Source of the DNA: Rotaria sordida
Lineage: Eukaryota; Rotifera; Eurotatoria; Philodinida; Philodinidae
Assembly (NCBI GenBank): GCA_905250125.1
Contig: CAJNOL010000692.1
Location: forward strand, 41,802 to 105,801
Reading direction: 5' to 3'
DNA: 64,000 nt
Below are positions 11,673 through 23,406 of this stretch, one piece after another (the stretch's first letter is position 1; each line of letters begins with the position of its first letter). The translations under genes were made by a program, and so were the position numbers. A model generated the notes under the pieces. It had not been told where the DNA came from and did not search any database. It saw nothing but the letters and a program-made list of their open reading frames with translations.

Positions 11673-12664
11673 GTAAGATATTTATCCTGCCGATCTCTCT
11701 AGCATCGATCTTCGTTTTATCACAAAAACTTATATCGAGTTGTTGATGAACAACAAACAAATCAGAGACTACATTTAAGATGTTTCTCACTCAGCTATCA
11801 CAATCTCATATCATTTCATTGGAATAATTAGTAAAGTTGCTACGAATATCAATAAGCACTAACAGAATCAGGATTTTAGTTCATTGGTAACTAGTTTCAA
11901 ATTCAGCTGACGAGGAACTGACACTAAGACATTTCTCTTCCACCATTTAAGTTTTCTGAGACATTTTTGATTAAATATCAAACTTTAATTCTTTGTTTTT
12001 CTGCCAAGTATCGATAGAATTAGACAGATTGGTGCAATATTTTCGACAAGAAACATCATCAATATCAGAAAATCAGCTGTCTATGAAGAATCTACAACAG
12101 TAGATGCGTGCACTTTTAGGATAAATTTCGTTTGACACTCCGGAATAAATGCTACTCTTGGTATTTATCACTTGTATATTTGATCGGCTTAGTCCTTCAA
12201 TTGTACTAACTTTTCTTGTAGATGCCTCTCAATTTTTTCTACAATATCAATATACTGTTTTCAAAGTAGAAAAACGAAAAATTCCAAATATTGTGTAACT
12301 ATGCATTCATGTAATGAGATGAATTTCTATCAGTGATAAAATGCTAAAGCAGTCACCCTTAGATTCTTGAATCATTTTTTTTCAATTAGGAATGCAATAG
12401 CAGTTCCATTCTATATGGTCTTGAAATATTTATAAGTAAAATTCTCTAATCATTGTTAACATATGAAATATCAGCATCCAGCTGATAATACTTGCGCAGT
12501 GCATAAGATTCCATTTCAATAGGATCTTGATGATTATTGCTCAATTTATTTCAAATGTCAAGAAATAACAAAGTTGAATACAGTCAGACTTTAATGAAAA
12601 ATTCTGTGGAACTTAGGAGCGAGATTATGTGTTTGAGATTAATTTTAATGAAAAATCGATCACA
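11673..12664 (+). other. Intron segment left of the piggyBac insertion
   Basis: The intron start (GTAAGATATTTATCCTGCCGATC) is related to the one after the 18040 exon. No coding sequence recognised. It ends at the TTAA target site 12665-12668. Confidence 0.6.
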
Positions 12665-12668
12665 TTAA

Positions 12669-14809
12669 CACATTCACCACGATGGGGTCCACCGGTGGAC
12701 CCCACTATATTTTAACAAGAAACTTAATAGAAAAACGCTTTCTTTTCTTTTATTCTTAGGCGGAAGGTTACACATAATGTGCGATCTGCTTTGCCTTCAC
12801 TATTTTCAAAATCATTTGTTACATAGCATAATGCTTCTCGTTAAAACAATCAAGACAAAAAAAATTGTTACAATCAGAACAGAAAGTTTTTATTCTCTTT
12901 GTTGTTGAATGACACGCTTCTCTTGATTGTTGTTCCCTGTTTTTCTCGTAACAACCAACACAGCGTCTTCGGACATCGCGATCAGATCCTTTCTTTTCTT
13001 CAAGCTTGTGATCAGCTAGTTTGCGCTTCGAATGAGTTGCTGATTGTTGTCTTGGACCAGGTTTCAGCTTCTCGGTTGGCATGCCAATCAGTAAAGACCG
13101 GACAAGACTTTCGCGAAAGTGCAGAATGGTCACTTTGCTTTCCGTGTAGTTTTCCTTGTATATCAAATAGCTATTTACTACTGCTGTCCCAAAAATTAAT
13201 TCAAATGCCACTTTGTGGTACCATTTTATTGACTTCTTGAGACACGTGTAATATGCTGATAGTTGATCTGATAAATCAGTGCCTTGTCTTCCTTCGTTGT
13301 AATCTAATACAACTTGGGGCTTCATGATGCGCTCATTTTTATAATTTGTTTTTCCACTGTCTACCACACTTGCTGAATGTGATGGTCTTGTAGATATCAT
13401 CAAGACGTCTTGTTTATCTTTCCACATGATCAGTTTTATTCCGTCTTTATTCTGGAGCCCATAAACTTCACCACGACTAAGCTTCTTTTGAAGAACTGCC
13501 CTTCCGGATCCAACACGATTCCTTCTTAGTGTTCCAATAAAATGTGTATCATGTTCCAACAGATATTTCGCGAGAGAAATACTCGTAAAGTAGTTGTCGG
13601 CTACTACGGTTCGATAACATCCATCCAGATCTTCCAATAAGTTCATTACTACTGCTTGAGCATGTCCAGCACCTGCCATCGATTCTTGCTCACCAGTATA
13701 GATTACATAATTCCAAGTGTATCCATTGGTAGCCGCTAATTTGTACATCTTTATACCGTACTTGTGCGCTTTACCAGGTACATATTGCCTGAATAAAAGC
13801 CTGCCTCGCCATGGTATCATACTTTCGTCAATATTAATAACTGAGCCAGGCATATATACTGATGAAAACCTCTCTTTCAGTAAATCGAAGAGTGGTTTCA
13901 ATTTGAACAGCCTGTCTTGGTTCGAATTCTTGTTATTGTTGTTCGAAAAATGCCAAAACTTGAGGAGTAATTCGAACCTCTCTCTCGGCATAGCGCTCCG
14001 AATAATCTCCAACCCGTACAACTGACTGCTGCTCCAGTAATGGTTCAGCTGCGGCATATGTACCAACCCCATCTCAATAATGATCCCAAAGAACTTGAGC
14101 ATTTCTTCATGAGTGGTTGGTTTCCATTCACGATATTTGGACCGTCTGCTAATCTCATGGGCTTGTAAATATTGCTCCGCATATCGATTAGTCTCACGAA
14201 CCATAAGATCGATAATTTCGTCTGTGATGAAATGTCGGTAACAATCGATAGGATTGACTATATTATCCTCCGAAGCAGAAGTTACTTCTTCGACGAGTCC
14301 ATGATCTTCCATAAATTCTGCATCCGATTCCGATTCTATTTCGTTCCAGACGTTTGAACCCACCTCGTTATCAGATATTTCTTCGTCGGAGCTTCCAGAT
14401 TCAAGGTGCATTCTATCCAGATCATCATCCAAAAAACTTAGTTCACTAAGTGAGCTAGCGCTTTCTTCTGTATCAACTTCTTCGAACGACATGTGAACTA
14501 TTTCGAAATTTCGGCTGCTTTTATATATAGAAGGACAGAGAGAAGAGTAAGAAAGAAAAAACTGGAAATTTCCTTCTCTTATCTTACGTATACTATGTAT
14601 AAAACATAAAAGAATGAAAAAATAACTTGATGGATTTTTCGTATGATCGCAAAAAAATGACTCATTATGCGATAATACAAAGAAGAGAACAATGAATAAT
14701 CGGTAGAAGAAAATGAAAAGGTCACTAAGTGCATTTATTAGAAGTTAACTTTTGACAGAAATGGATATTTCGAAGAATTTTCCAAGAACACTGAATCGTG
14801 GTGAATGTG
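12669..14809 (-). mobile_element. Complete piggyBac-type DNA transposon
   Basis: The element is 2141 bp and bounded by the 15-bp inverted repeat CACATTCACCACGAT / ATCGTGGTGAATGTG. It is flanked by TTAA at 12665-12668 and 14810-14813, the diagnostic piggyBac target duplication. It carries one uninterrupted transposase frame on the minus strand. Just inside the left end is a perfect 20-bp palindrome, GGGGTCCACCGGTGGACCCC (12684-12703), with no counterpart at the right end. The paralogous intron at 19404-19407 has an empty TTAA in matching sequence, confirming the insertion. Confidence 0.95.
12819..14492 (-). CDS. piggyBac-type transposase (DDE_Tnp_1_7 fold)
   Basis: 557 residues, near the usual family length. 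The N-terminal ~75 residues are acidic and disordered. The catalytic core runs from about 80 to 450. The three catalytic aspartates fit D222 in NIDESMIPWRGR, D299 in VVADNYFTS and D406 in GTDLSDQ. The C terminus (about 511-550) is the cysteine-rich zinc-binding domain with CVGC, CSDC and CLDC motifs, which in this family contacts the terminal repeats. The enzyme cuts and pastes at TTAA without leaving a footprint. The frame is intact, both termini are present, and the ATG at 14492 lies 317 bp inside the right end, so the copy may be active. No downstream host frame is fused to it. Confidence 0.95.
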   Translation of the reverse strand: MSFEEVDTEESASSLSELSFLDDDLDRMHLESGSSDEEISDNEVGSNVWNEIESESDAEFMEDHGLVEEVTSASEDNIVNPIDCYRHFITDEIIDLMVRETNRYAEQYLQAHEISRRSKYREWKPTTHEEMLKFFGIIIEMGLVHMPQLNHYWSSSQLYGLEIIRSAMPRERFELLLKFWHFSNNNNKNSNQDRLFKLKPLFDLLKERFSSVYMPGSVINIDESMIPWRGRLLFRQYVPGKAHKYGIKMYKLAATNGYTWNYVIYTGEQESMAGAGHAQAVVMNLLEDLDGCYRTVVADNYFTSISLAKYLLEHDTHFIGTLRRNRVGSGRAVLQKKLSRGEVYGLQNKDGIKLIMWKDKQDVLMISTRPSHSASVVDSGKTNYKNERIMKPQVVLDYNEGRQGTDLSDQLSAYYTCLKKSIKWYHKVAFELIFGTAVVNSYLIYKENYTESKVTILHFRESLVRSLLIGMPTEKLKPGPRQQSATHSKRKLADHKLEEKKGSDRDVRRRCVGCYEKNREQQSREACHSTTKRIKTFCSDCNNFFCLDCFNEKHYAM

Positions 14810-14813
14810 TTAA

Positions 14814-15176
14814 AATTTCAAACCTACTGCTTCTTTCTCTATCCAATTGCATGAATCTGAAGAGAATTCCATAAGACAAAGTTAGCTGATTCAACAGAGC
14901 TTAACGCTGAAAAATTATTAATGATTACATGTGAAATATATCCTTCGAAGCTACACATAATCATTGGACTCACTACAAATTAATCCTAAAGGTCATATTA
15001 GCTGACGGTTCTATGAACTGGCATCGTTCCAAAAATATACCTAATACTGATGTTCGTTTTTCACTACCAACTAAGGAATCTCATAAATATCTATCCATTA
15101 TGAGTTATCACATAGAGAAAGACAATAGACTGCATAGGTATACAACGTCTGAAATCATGTTTACTTTTCAATATAG
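14814..15176 (+). other. Intron segment right of the piggyBac insertion
   Basis: Continues the intron whose left half ends at 12664. It matches the intron upstream of the 19679 exon (for example TTAAAATTTCAAACC versus TTAAAATTTCAACCC). No gene. Confidence 0.65.
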
Positions 15177-15260
15177 ACACTCACTGATCTACAATTGTAT
15201 AACAGTAAAATCGGGACCGACCGGTTGGAACATTTTGCTGATGCACTACGAACAAACAAT
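15177..15260 (+). CDS. LRR exon (TLTDLQLYNSKIGTDRLE...)
   Basis: 28 codons between TATAG and GTAAGT, phase 0. It departs from the consensus: DxGAQ is replaced by TDRLE and LA by FA. The same unusual region recurs in the 19679 exon (KVDGLKDFAD), so the two derive from one ancestor. Confidence 0.8.
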
Positions 15261-16709
15261 GTAAGTTATCTATCCATGTGATTCCTCTAGCATCAATGTT
15301 CATTTTGTTAAAAAAGTCTCACATCAGATTTTTGATAAACAGCAATCGAATCCTCCTAGATCACATTAGGACGCAACTATCGATTGTTTTTAGAAGTCGA
15401 AGGATAAAAGCTTGGCAAAAAGTCAATTTTTCATAACTTATAGTTCAACAAAAAACAACACATTTTTCAGAAAATAAAGACACTTTCAAATATATCTACA
15501 TTATCAACAAATGACGAGACATTTTTTTTGTTAATTAATCATCATCATAGTTGCTCATGAAAATTGTAATATTTCATGATTTTGCTTGGCATGAATAACT
15601 TGCAAAGTCACGTAACTTAAACATAGGGCTAACTTTGACGTTTTAACAGGTATTTCTATCATAAAATCACCAACTCGATTACGTCATTGTTTGTGTAAAT
15701 TTCTCACAAGAGCAAGACTTTTGATCAGTGAAATTTGTCATTCAGTCGAGAACAAAATTAAATTCTGATCATCAGTTCGGATTTTCAGCCCAGACATTTA
15801 AAACTGACGACCTTTATGATCTCAAAGTCTCGAAGAATGAAGGATTCTTGCTGAAGAAATTGACCAATCATTCTCAAATCATCAAAATTTAAGCTCGAAG
15901 TTTACAAACAATGTTTCTGGACTTTTCTTCTTCCAAAATTTATTCTCTTTGACAGCTTTCTCAGACGATTTTCTTGTAATTGTTTGCGTGCATTTTTCAT
16001 ACATTGAATTCTTCCAAAACAAACTCGTTTGAAATACATTAAAACATTGGAAATCTCCGATCGGTAATGAAGTATTCTTTAAGTCTTTATTTTTTGTTTT
16101 TAAAAAAAATTTATAAGTATTTGCTACCATCTTTCTTAATGATCTCTCTATTAAATTCTGAATATTAACTGGATTTAATTCATTATTTCACTGTCCAGTG
16201 AAGTTTTATACTACTAATACTCTCAGCATATTCAACATCATCATACAGTACCTTATAGAATCCTTCACAACACATTTTATCGATCAAATTAATAGATAGT
16301 ACCCTAAATTCTGAACTTTGGAATTCATTAGAATATCGACTTGCTTTCTATTCAAAAATGTGTATTCAAAATCTCTGTAAGGTTCTCTATTATGTTTTGT
16401 GTAACCTCAAAATTCTAAGAAATCTAGTTGGAAAATATTTTGGTCATAATATATAAATAATAGAAATCAATTGAAGCAAATCACAGATATATACATGACA
16501 TTAAGGTTACAAACTATTGGTCTTATTAAGAGCAGCAACATATATGTATTTGCATCAAATCACTGAGGTACAATCAATTTACACCAGTATTCAAATCTGT
16601 ATTTATATCATTTATTTAGATCTCGAACGCTTCGTAAGTATAGAAGATCATCAATACCATTCAGAATGTTATTCCCTACCGCAATATATTCATGCTCCTG
16701 TCAGGATAA
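15261..16709 (+). other. Intron; no gene recognised
   Basis: AT-rich. The stretch around 16590-16700 (ATTTAGATCTCGAACGCTTCGTAAG) recurs in other LRR introns (25950, 42130, 51120), so it is duplicated intron sequence. Open frames at 15882-16130 and 16517-16867 have no domain and lie in this repeated DNA. Confidence 0.5.
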
Positions 16710-17690
16710 CTGTAATAAGGCATGGCAATAAAGTTCGCGGCAATTTTGCTATCAATATATCTTTGCAACTACTTGAACAATTTCAACAAATAAATAGTCA
16801 TTTTAAAGAGCACTTAAAAGTATCCTTGTTGTGTAAAAATAAAGGTTCGAGCTCAAGACGTCAGTGAGTCAATAAAGAAAGTTTGTCACATGCGTTTTTG
16901 GTTCTCAAAAAGAAACAGAGATGGGGCAGATTAAACAGCCACAGTTTGCATTTTATTTTTTTATCACTTAATACATTGTATTAAAAAATAAAATATGCTA
17001 CAAGATGCAGCGTGAAAAGTTCTACAATCTACAAAGCAAAACTCATTTCAATTGTGCACTTTTTTGTTTTCAAAAAAAATGAAAACAAAATTCTGTGCGA
17101 CAAATTTTCGACGCTGTCGTACAAAATTTTACTTACTTTAAAAACAAAATGTGCACATAAAAAATAAATTGTTCTATGAAAATTGTAGAGCTTTTCATGC
17201 TGCATCTTGTGGTATATTTTGTTTATTTTAATAAAATGTATTAGATGATGAAAAGATGAAATGAATTATTCGTATAGAATAAAAACTGATCTTTTCACAT
17301 TGCTGAATATCGGTCGCACCGAATTTTGAATTTTGTTGAAAAGAAAAAATGCACAATTAAAATGAGCTTTACTTTGTAGATTGTAGAGCTTTCCACGCTG
17401 CATCTTGTAGCATATTTTGCTTTTTAATAGGACCTATTAAGTGATGAAAAATTGAAATGCGGCTGTTTAATCTGCCCCACCTCTTACTTTTTGAGAACCA
17501 ACAATGCATGTAACAAACTTCCTTTATTGGCTCTCGTACTTCTTGACCTAGAACCTTTCTTTTTTACACAATAAGTACACTTTGAAATGCTTTTTTAAAA
17601 TAACTATTTATTTGTTGAAACTGTTGAAGTAGTTACAAAGATATATCAATAGAAAAATTGTCGCGAACCTTTTTCCATATATTACTAGGA
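16710..17690. mobile_element. ~1-kb foldback element with long inverted arms
   Basis: The arms (about 16710-17060 and 17350-17690) pair over roughly 340 bp, including TGGGGCAGATTAAACAGCC at 16923 and its complement GGCTGTTTAATCTGCCCCA near 17461. Inside is the segment TACAAGATGCAGCGTGAAAAG / CTTTCCACGCTGCATCTTGTA, which is also the core of the element at 24210-24504. No transposase frame. Boundaries are uncertain by ~10 bp and the target duplication was not resolved. Confidence 0.75.
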
Positions 17691-18039
17691 AAAAATTGTA
17701 CCTCTGAAACACATTTGTTTAATTAAAAATGAACATGGTTTACTAACTAATATAACTTCCTTGAACTGATTATTTTCAATCTATTTTTTTTTTAATCATC
17801 ACATAATATTTCTATTGATCGCACAAAACAAAATTCAATTTTGAATATGGTTTTCCCTTATGGTTTCTTTGTCGAAATAGATTTTTGACTTTTTGATTTT
17901 TATTCTAATATAAAATCAAATTCATTAATTAGTTTATTGCTCTTTCATTTGAATTGTTCATTTTTTAAATCGAATTGACTATCAAGAGGAAAATGAAGGC
18001 ATTTGAAACTTTTGTAATTATGTTTACTTTTCAAAATAG
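17691..18039 (+). other. Intron remainder before the 18040 exon
   Basis: AT-rich with T and A runs; no element or gene seen. Confidence 0.5.
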
Positions 18040-18123
18040 ACACTGACCAAATTACAATTATCTACCAATGAAATTAATGATACTGGAGCAAAATATTTAG
18101 CAGATGCATTAAGAATGAACGAA
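18040..18123 (+). CDS. LRR exon (TLTKLQLSTNEINDTGAK...)
   Basis: 28 codons after CAAAATAG and before GTAAGA, ending RMNE like the 11589 exon. The following intron shares GTAAGATATTATCCTGC and the CATCGATC box with the intron after 11672. Confidence 0.85.
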
Positions 18124-19678
18124 GTAAGATATTATCCTGCTAATCCTTTTAGCATCGATCATTTCTTTTTGTCACAAAAATTCAAACAAACAAATCGGAA
18201 ATTATAATTAAGATTGTTCTTAGTTAATTATCGAAATCTCATTTCATTTCATTGTAATAATCAGTGAAGCTGATGCAAATGTCAATGAGACCTAACAGAA
18301 GTGGACTTGTACTTCGTGACAAACTACCTCCATTTTCAGTTGATGATTACGGATAGACCAGCTCATACCTCATAGTTCAGATCAAATGAGCGAAAGAGCT
18401 GTTTAAACAGTTCTTTTGATAAGAGCTAAAGTGTTCAAAAAATTTTGTTCTGTTTTTGGAAATAGTGCTTTCAGGTGCAAAATAGTTTTGTTTTGTTTTG
18501 TGAAATACAATTTAGTAACAGAACAAAGGTTTTCTTATACCCGGAAGTACTATTCCCAAAAACAGAACAACATTTTTTGAACAGTTCTTAAGCTCTGAAC
18601 TAAATTATTCGAACGATTCAGCTCTTATCAAAAGAACTGTTTAAATAGTTCTTCAGTTTGGAAATAAAATTGAACTTGTCGACCCTATTGATGATGAAAC
18701 ATATCTGAATGTATTCTATGAAATGTTCTTTTTTTCTACCAATTAAATTTACTCAGATTTTTCCTTGTCATACTTCACTAGAATGAGTCATAGTGAAATA
18801 ATGTCTTTGAAAAGAAACATCATCACTAGCAGAAAATTAGTTGTTTATGACGAATCTATAATAATAGACTCTTGAGTTTTGCATGTGAATTTTTTCTTTT
18901 TAACGTTAATTAGTTTGTCAACTTTGATTGACATGTATTTTTAATCTTCTTCTTGAAAATATCAGGCTGTTTATAATAAATTTTACTCTCAATATTTGTT
19001 ATTCTCATGTTTAATCAGTTTTTGTTCTTTAATTTGAATAATTTTTGTTATAGTTGCCTCTCAAAATTTTTCACAATATCGCTCTGATTATTAATTTCAG
19101 AATAGAAACAGGAAAAATTTCAAATATTCTGTAATTATTCATTAATGTAGTGAAGTTTATTTCACTAGTAAAATATTAAAACCACCGTCTTTTAGATAGT
19201 CAATCAAAAATGAAATAAAATTATGAGACGGATGTATGTGTATATGTTACTCCAAAATTTCATAGATTTTATATGTAAAGTATGAAGTATTGGTTTTTAG
19301 TTGATTATGTTTGTTCAGTGAAGGTTTGAAAAGAGAATTGTAAGTAAATGACTTTCAATATTTTCCTTGTCAGATAGTACATTGATCTCTTGAATCGGTT
19401 ATGTTAAAATTTCAACCCAACTGTTTCTATCTACTGAGATCATAAAGCTGAATTCAATATATTAATTATGAAAAATATCGTTTTAACCTCACGAAATCAG
19501 TGGATTTATTGCAAATTAATTCTAGAATTCACGTTAGTTGATGATTTTATAGGCTCAAATTGTTTTGGAAAATAAGTTAAACATTGATACTGTTTTACAC
19601 AATAAATTAATAAATCTGACGAATATTCATTAAACATTATTATAGAACATCTGAAATCATGTTGATTCTTTAATACAG
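18124..19678 (+). other. Intron carrying a hairpin and an empty piggyBac site
   Basis: Contains the imperfect hairpin at 18389-18656. At 19404-19407 a single TTAA lies in sequence matching the two flanks of the 12669-14809 transposon, so this copy of the intron never received, or has precisely lost, the element. Confidence 0.65.
18389..18656. repeat. Imperfect ~270-bp inverted repeat
   Basis: The left arm GTTTAAACAGTTCTTTTGAT plus AAGAGCTAAAG and the right arm are complementary; inner boxes TTCTGTTTTTGGAAATAGT and ACTATTCCCAAAAACAGAA also pair. No frame. A small foldback element is likely, but no target duplication was found. Confidence 0.65.
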
Positions 19679-19762
19679 ACACTGACTGAACTGGAATTGC
19701 ATGATAATAAAATCAAGGTCGATGGATTGAAAGACTTTGCTGACGTGTTACGTACGAATAAA
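19679..19762 (+). CDS. LRR exon (TLTELELHDNKIKVDGLKD...)
   Basis: 28 codons between TAATACAG and GTAAGT. It shares with the 15177 exon the loss of the GAQ box and a FAD ending, indicating duplication of an exon pair. Confidence 0.8.
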
Positions 19763-20196
19763 GTAAGTTATTTATTGATATAAGTTTGCTACTATGATTC
19801 ATTGCTGTGTCACAAAAAACTTTTGTAGAATATCTCATAAGCTACAACGTACACGTCTTTCCGAATACTTTCGATTGAGTTTAAGTAACAAGTGATATTA
19901 TTTTTTTTTTTTTTTATGAACTATACTAAGTTTAAAATAGATTAAAAAACGATTCGAAGTTCTGATTCTCATGCTGAAGTAAAACTATGATCCAAGAGCT
20001 ATTTTCAGTTCTTCGCTCTATTGACGTAATCTAAATTTCGAGAAAAATGTATGAAAGTTTTTTGACATATCATGATCTTAAGAGATTCTTCTCCAATTCG
20101 AAAAGTCGCTCGAAGACAAAATATTCCAACTTCGATTCTTGTTAATAATGACTTAGTTGAATGAGTTTTCTTACAAAATTTTACATATTCTAGCTT
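19763..20196 (+). other. Intron segment; nothing recognised
   Basis: AT-rich, with a T13 run near 19902. No gene or element. Confidence 0.5.
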
Positions 20197-20200
20197 TTAA

Positions 20201-20925
20201 GGCCCCACCCCTCAACAAACGATTTCCAGGTTAACCACATTCAAATCGCATGAAATTTTCAGGGCATGTTGGGACTGAAATGGGGAGGCCATGGTGAAAT
20301 TTTCAGTCCTATATCACGGTGTTTGACAGAGATATGAACCAAACAAGGGTCAAAAATAGGTCATTTGGCAACCCATTTTTCTCTGTTCGGGCTCTTTCAA
20401 TATATTTAAAATTTTTTTTTGTTTGAAAGAGCACGTCAGGATGCAGGGCATTACAGACTCCTTTTTTTTAATTCTTACTTTTTAAGCGGAGAAAAAGGAT
20501 TAGAAGTTCAATGACTCAACGAACCTGCCAAAAATGGGCGTCAATTTACATAAGTGTTTGTACATACAATAAAAAAAAATGGTTAATTTAAAAAAGGACT
20601 TTGTGGTGCCCTGCACCTTGACGTGTTCTTTCAAACAAAAAAAAAATTAAATATATCGTGTGAGCCTGGACCGAGAAATTTGGGTTGCGCGGTCAAGAAG
20701 GTATAAACTGAGAAAAAACGAAAAAGATTTTCGGTATTTTTCAAAAACAGCTTATTTTTCGAGTACGAGTCGACAGGAGTCTTCAAAAATTTTTGGAAAA
20801 AAAGAAGTGCTGAGCAAAAATTTTTATCGTTTATGAAAGATCAAGTGACGAGCTATCTTCCTATGCATTTATCTCAATTTCGACCATTCTGACGAAAACG
20901 TGACTTTTTTGAGGGGTGGGGGGCC
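20201..20925. mobile_element. TTAA-flanked non-autonomous element with G/C-rich ends
   Basis: The ends are GGCCCCACCCCTCAA and TTGAGGGGTGGGGGGCC, flanked by TTAA at 20197-20200 and 20926-20929. An inner inverted repeat pairs about 20398-20475 with 20588-20665 (GTTTGAAAGAGCACGTCA against TGACGTGTTCTTTCAAAC). A piggyBac-type origin is inferred from TTAA. No transposase frame. Confidence 0.7.
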
Positions 20926-20929
20926 TTAA

Positions 20930-22723
20930 TCGAGATGAATTATAAATAATTGTGGAGTTGTCGCAAAGCGTTACTTTTCATCATGCGACAGAAAATATTT
21001 TATTGTTTTTCTAAGTCAATCTTAGACATTATCAATGTACTATCCGAAACTCACAAATCATTTTACTGAAGCCACATAATTATGCTCCACCAAAAATCAT
21101 AGATTTCTCAATGATAAAATTTGTCATTGAATTTCGAATCAGCTCAGACATATCTAAGTGACGATTTTTTATTGCTCTTTTTATATTGAAATCTCTCAAG
21201 AAGAACTTTTTGTTAATGAAATTATGTTGTCATTACTGTAATCTTTTTCAGTTCGAAACTGACGAATTGAGTTTTTCCACTTCTATTTCTCATATGGTTC
21301 ATACAAATATCAATGTATCTCCTCGGAAAAATCGTCGAGAGTATTATAATCTCTTCTTCATCGCAATGCATTTTATGAAACATGATCTAAAACGAGTGTT
21401 GAAGTGTACAGAGGTAGAAATTTGGACCCACCTCACTCCTCCATAGACCGTGACCGACATCTTAATTAATTAATTAATCAGTATCTAATTAATTAACTGG
21501 CCGTCAGAGACCGTCACAGGCAGGTTGTCGCGACCATGACAGGGCGTGAGAAACACGGTCTGAAGACCGGCACATACTGTGACGACGGCTTTAAGGTACT
21601 ATCAGAGGTTATGTATAAGTCAAGTCTAGTTAAAATATTTTTGGAGTATTTCCTTGTCGAAGTTCTGTGCTCTAAAGTAAGGAATAATGCTGAAATATAC
21701 CCCGATATAAATAAAAAGACGAGTTCTAGGGATTAGCAACAATAGATATATCGTGTTTCACATTTTAATCCTGCAGGAAATGCACTAATAGCTTTTTAGG
21801 CCGAAATCGAATTATTTTGAAGCAAAATCATTTGAAATATTGAAAATTCTCGCTAGCGATGAACTATTCTTTAACCCTGTCTCTTACCTAGTCCTATATG
21901 AAATTCTGAATATTAATCAAATTCAATTCAAGATTTAATTTCTCATTGAAATTTTTATATTATTCATGCTTTCAGTACACTGAATATCATTATACAAGAC
22001 CTTATTGAATTCTAAACGATATATTTGATCGATCAAATAAATGCATCTTACCATAGTTTCTGTTCTTTGCAATTCATTAAAGTATTAATCAGTTTTGTTA
22101 ATAAAAATCAACTGAAAGAAAGCACAGATATGTATCTGGCATAGCAATTATCAACTTTTGCTCTTATCGAGAGCGGAAACATGGATGTGCGTACATTAAA
22201 TTATTCAGTGCTCGAATACTTTACGACAAAAATTTTGGGTTACAAGTGTTTCTATTCATCTTTAAAAACTGATACGTTGATATTCCATTGTGAATTATTG
22301 GATATTATTGTCCAAATAAAAGAACTTGTTATATCTACGTTCTTGAGATAATCAATGCATCTTTAATCGTGTCGCATCTCTTTAGTTTATTTAAAATTTT
22401 GTCCGATTTTAATAAGGAACAGTTAGAAGGCTAAGACATGAAGTTGTAGTCCTGTTAAGAATCCGTCAAATTAAGTTTTTAATTACACTACATGTTTTCG
22501 GTATCAACCGCATCAATAAAGCATTTCAATCGAGATCATCAACGTACAGAAATATACAATCTGCGTGTTGCACGAACACAAGTCATTCATATAATATATT
22601 TTAAGTTTTTATTCATTTTTCAAATATCAAAGATGCCGTAAAATAGAATGAATGATGATGGATGTTGAAGATCATTCTTTTTTTTTTTATAGTTTTAACA
22701 TATTTCTTTTCTTTTTATTATAG
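20930..22723 (+). other. Intron segment containing dispersed element copy A
   Basis: Apart from the element at about 21372-21768 the sequence is typical LRR-intron DNA, with motifs shared with other introns such as GAAAGCACAGATATGTATCTGGCAT, also near 16480. Frames at 21186-21446 and 21536-21736 run across the element and have no domain. Confidence 0.5.
21372..21768 (+). mobile_element. Dispersed repeat element, copy A
   Basis: The ends pair as TGAAACATGATCTA and TATATCGTGTTTCA. The interior contains GACCGTGACCGAC, GAGACCGTCACAGG and a TTAATTAA-rich stretch. The left part, GTTGAAGTGTACAGAGGTAG plus AAATTTGGACCCACC, matches in reverse the right part of 37373-37852. The two are therefore copies of one family in opposite orientation. 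No coding capacity. Confidence 0.6.
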
Positions 22724-22807
22724 AAACTAAAAAAATTGACCTTATATAAGAATCAAATTGGGGATAAAGATGCAGAACTTATTGCAGATGGTCTAAAAAC
22801 AAATAAA
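22724..22807 (+). CDS. LRR exon (KLKKLTLYKNQIGDKDAE...)
   Basis: 28 codons after TTATTATAG and before GTAAGT. The initial T is K and the GAQ box is DAE; otherwise it fits. It is the last LRR exon before the second hinge exon. Confidence 0.8.
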
Positions 22808-23406
22808 GTAAGTTATCGCTCGCTTTAACTGACGTCTTTACTTTACTACACATATTTGCATAAAATTCTTAGTAATTATATGTCGAATTCAATTATAAAG
22901 TAAAAGAAAATCCTGCCGACAACTTGTCAATGTTGAAAATTTTCTTTGAATATGTTGCTCTGCTTTAAAATCATGTTTTACATTTCCAATAAGATTATGA
23001 GATCATGTTGAGAAAATTTCACCAATGTTTATTTAAGATTTCGACCAAATATGAGCAATGCGCTGTTTGAAATAGTGAAACATTGTATAGAAACTGTACT
23101 ATCGTGTATTGTGTCAGAGAGAATGTATACTACAAAATTATACATTTTCCCTCAAAACTTAAAACAAACAAGTTGGATAAGTGAGCATTTCTGAAACAAT
23201 TTATATGAAACATTTCTAACTGGTAGGTGTCTTTAATGAATCGCAAAGGTAATCTTTTGTAATTTAAAAATGAATAAAGAACCAGTTTCCCAAGCATTTT
23301 TTTTATCACTAATTACATAAATAAAACATTTTAACTAATGACAATATCTGCTTCTTTCAAACTGCCCACATTCTCAAATCATATACTTAATTTTGAATTA
23401 TTGAAG
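22808..23406 (+). other. Intron or inter-gene stretch before the second hinge exon
   Basis: Contains sequence of LRR-intron type (for example AATGTTTATTTAAGATTTCGACC and CTTTAATGAATCGCAAAG). No terminal exon with a stop was found here, so a gene boundary is not supported by sequence. In-frame ATG 23338 could start a shorter gene. Confidence 0.45.

Noticed and set aside
12899..14357. Plus-strand frames inside the piggyBac element
   Set aside because: Antisense to the transposase, which has a full-length frame with catalytic residues.
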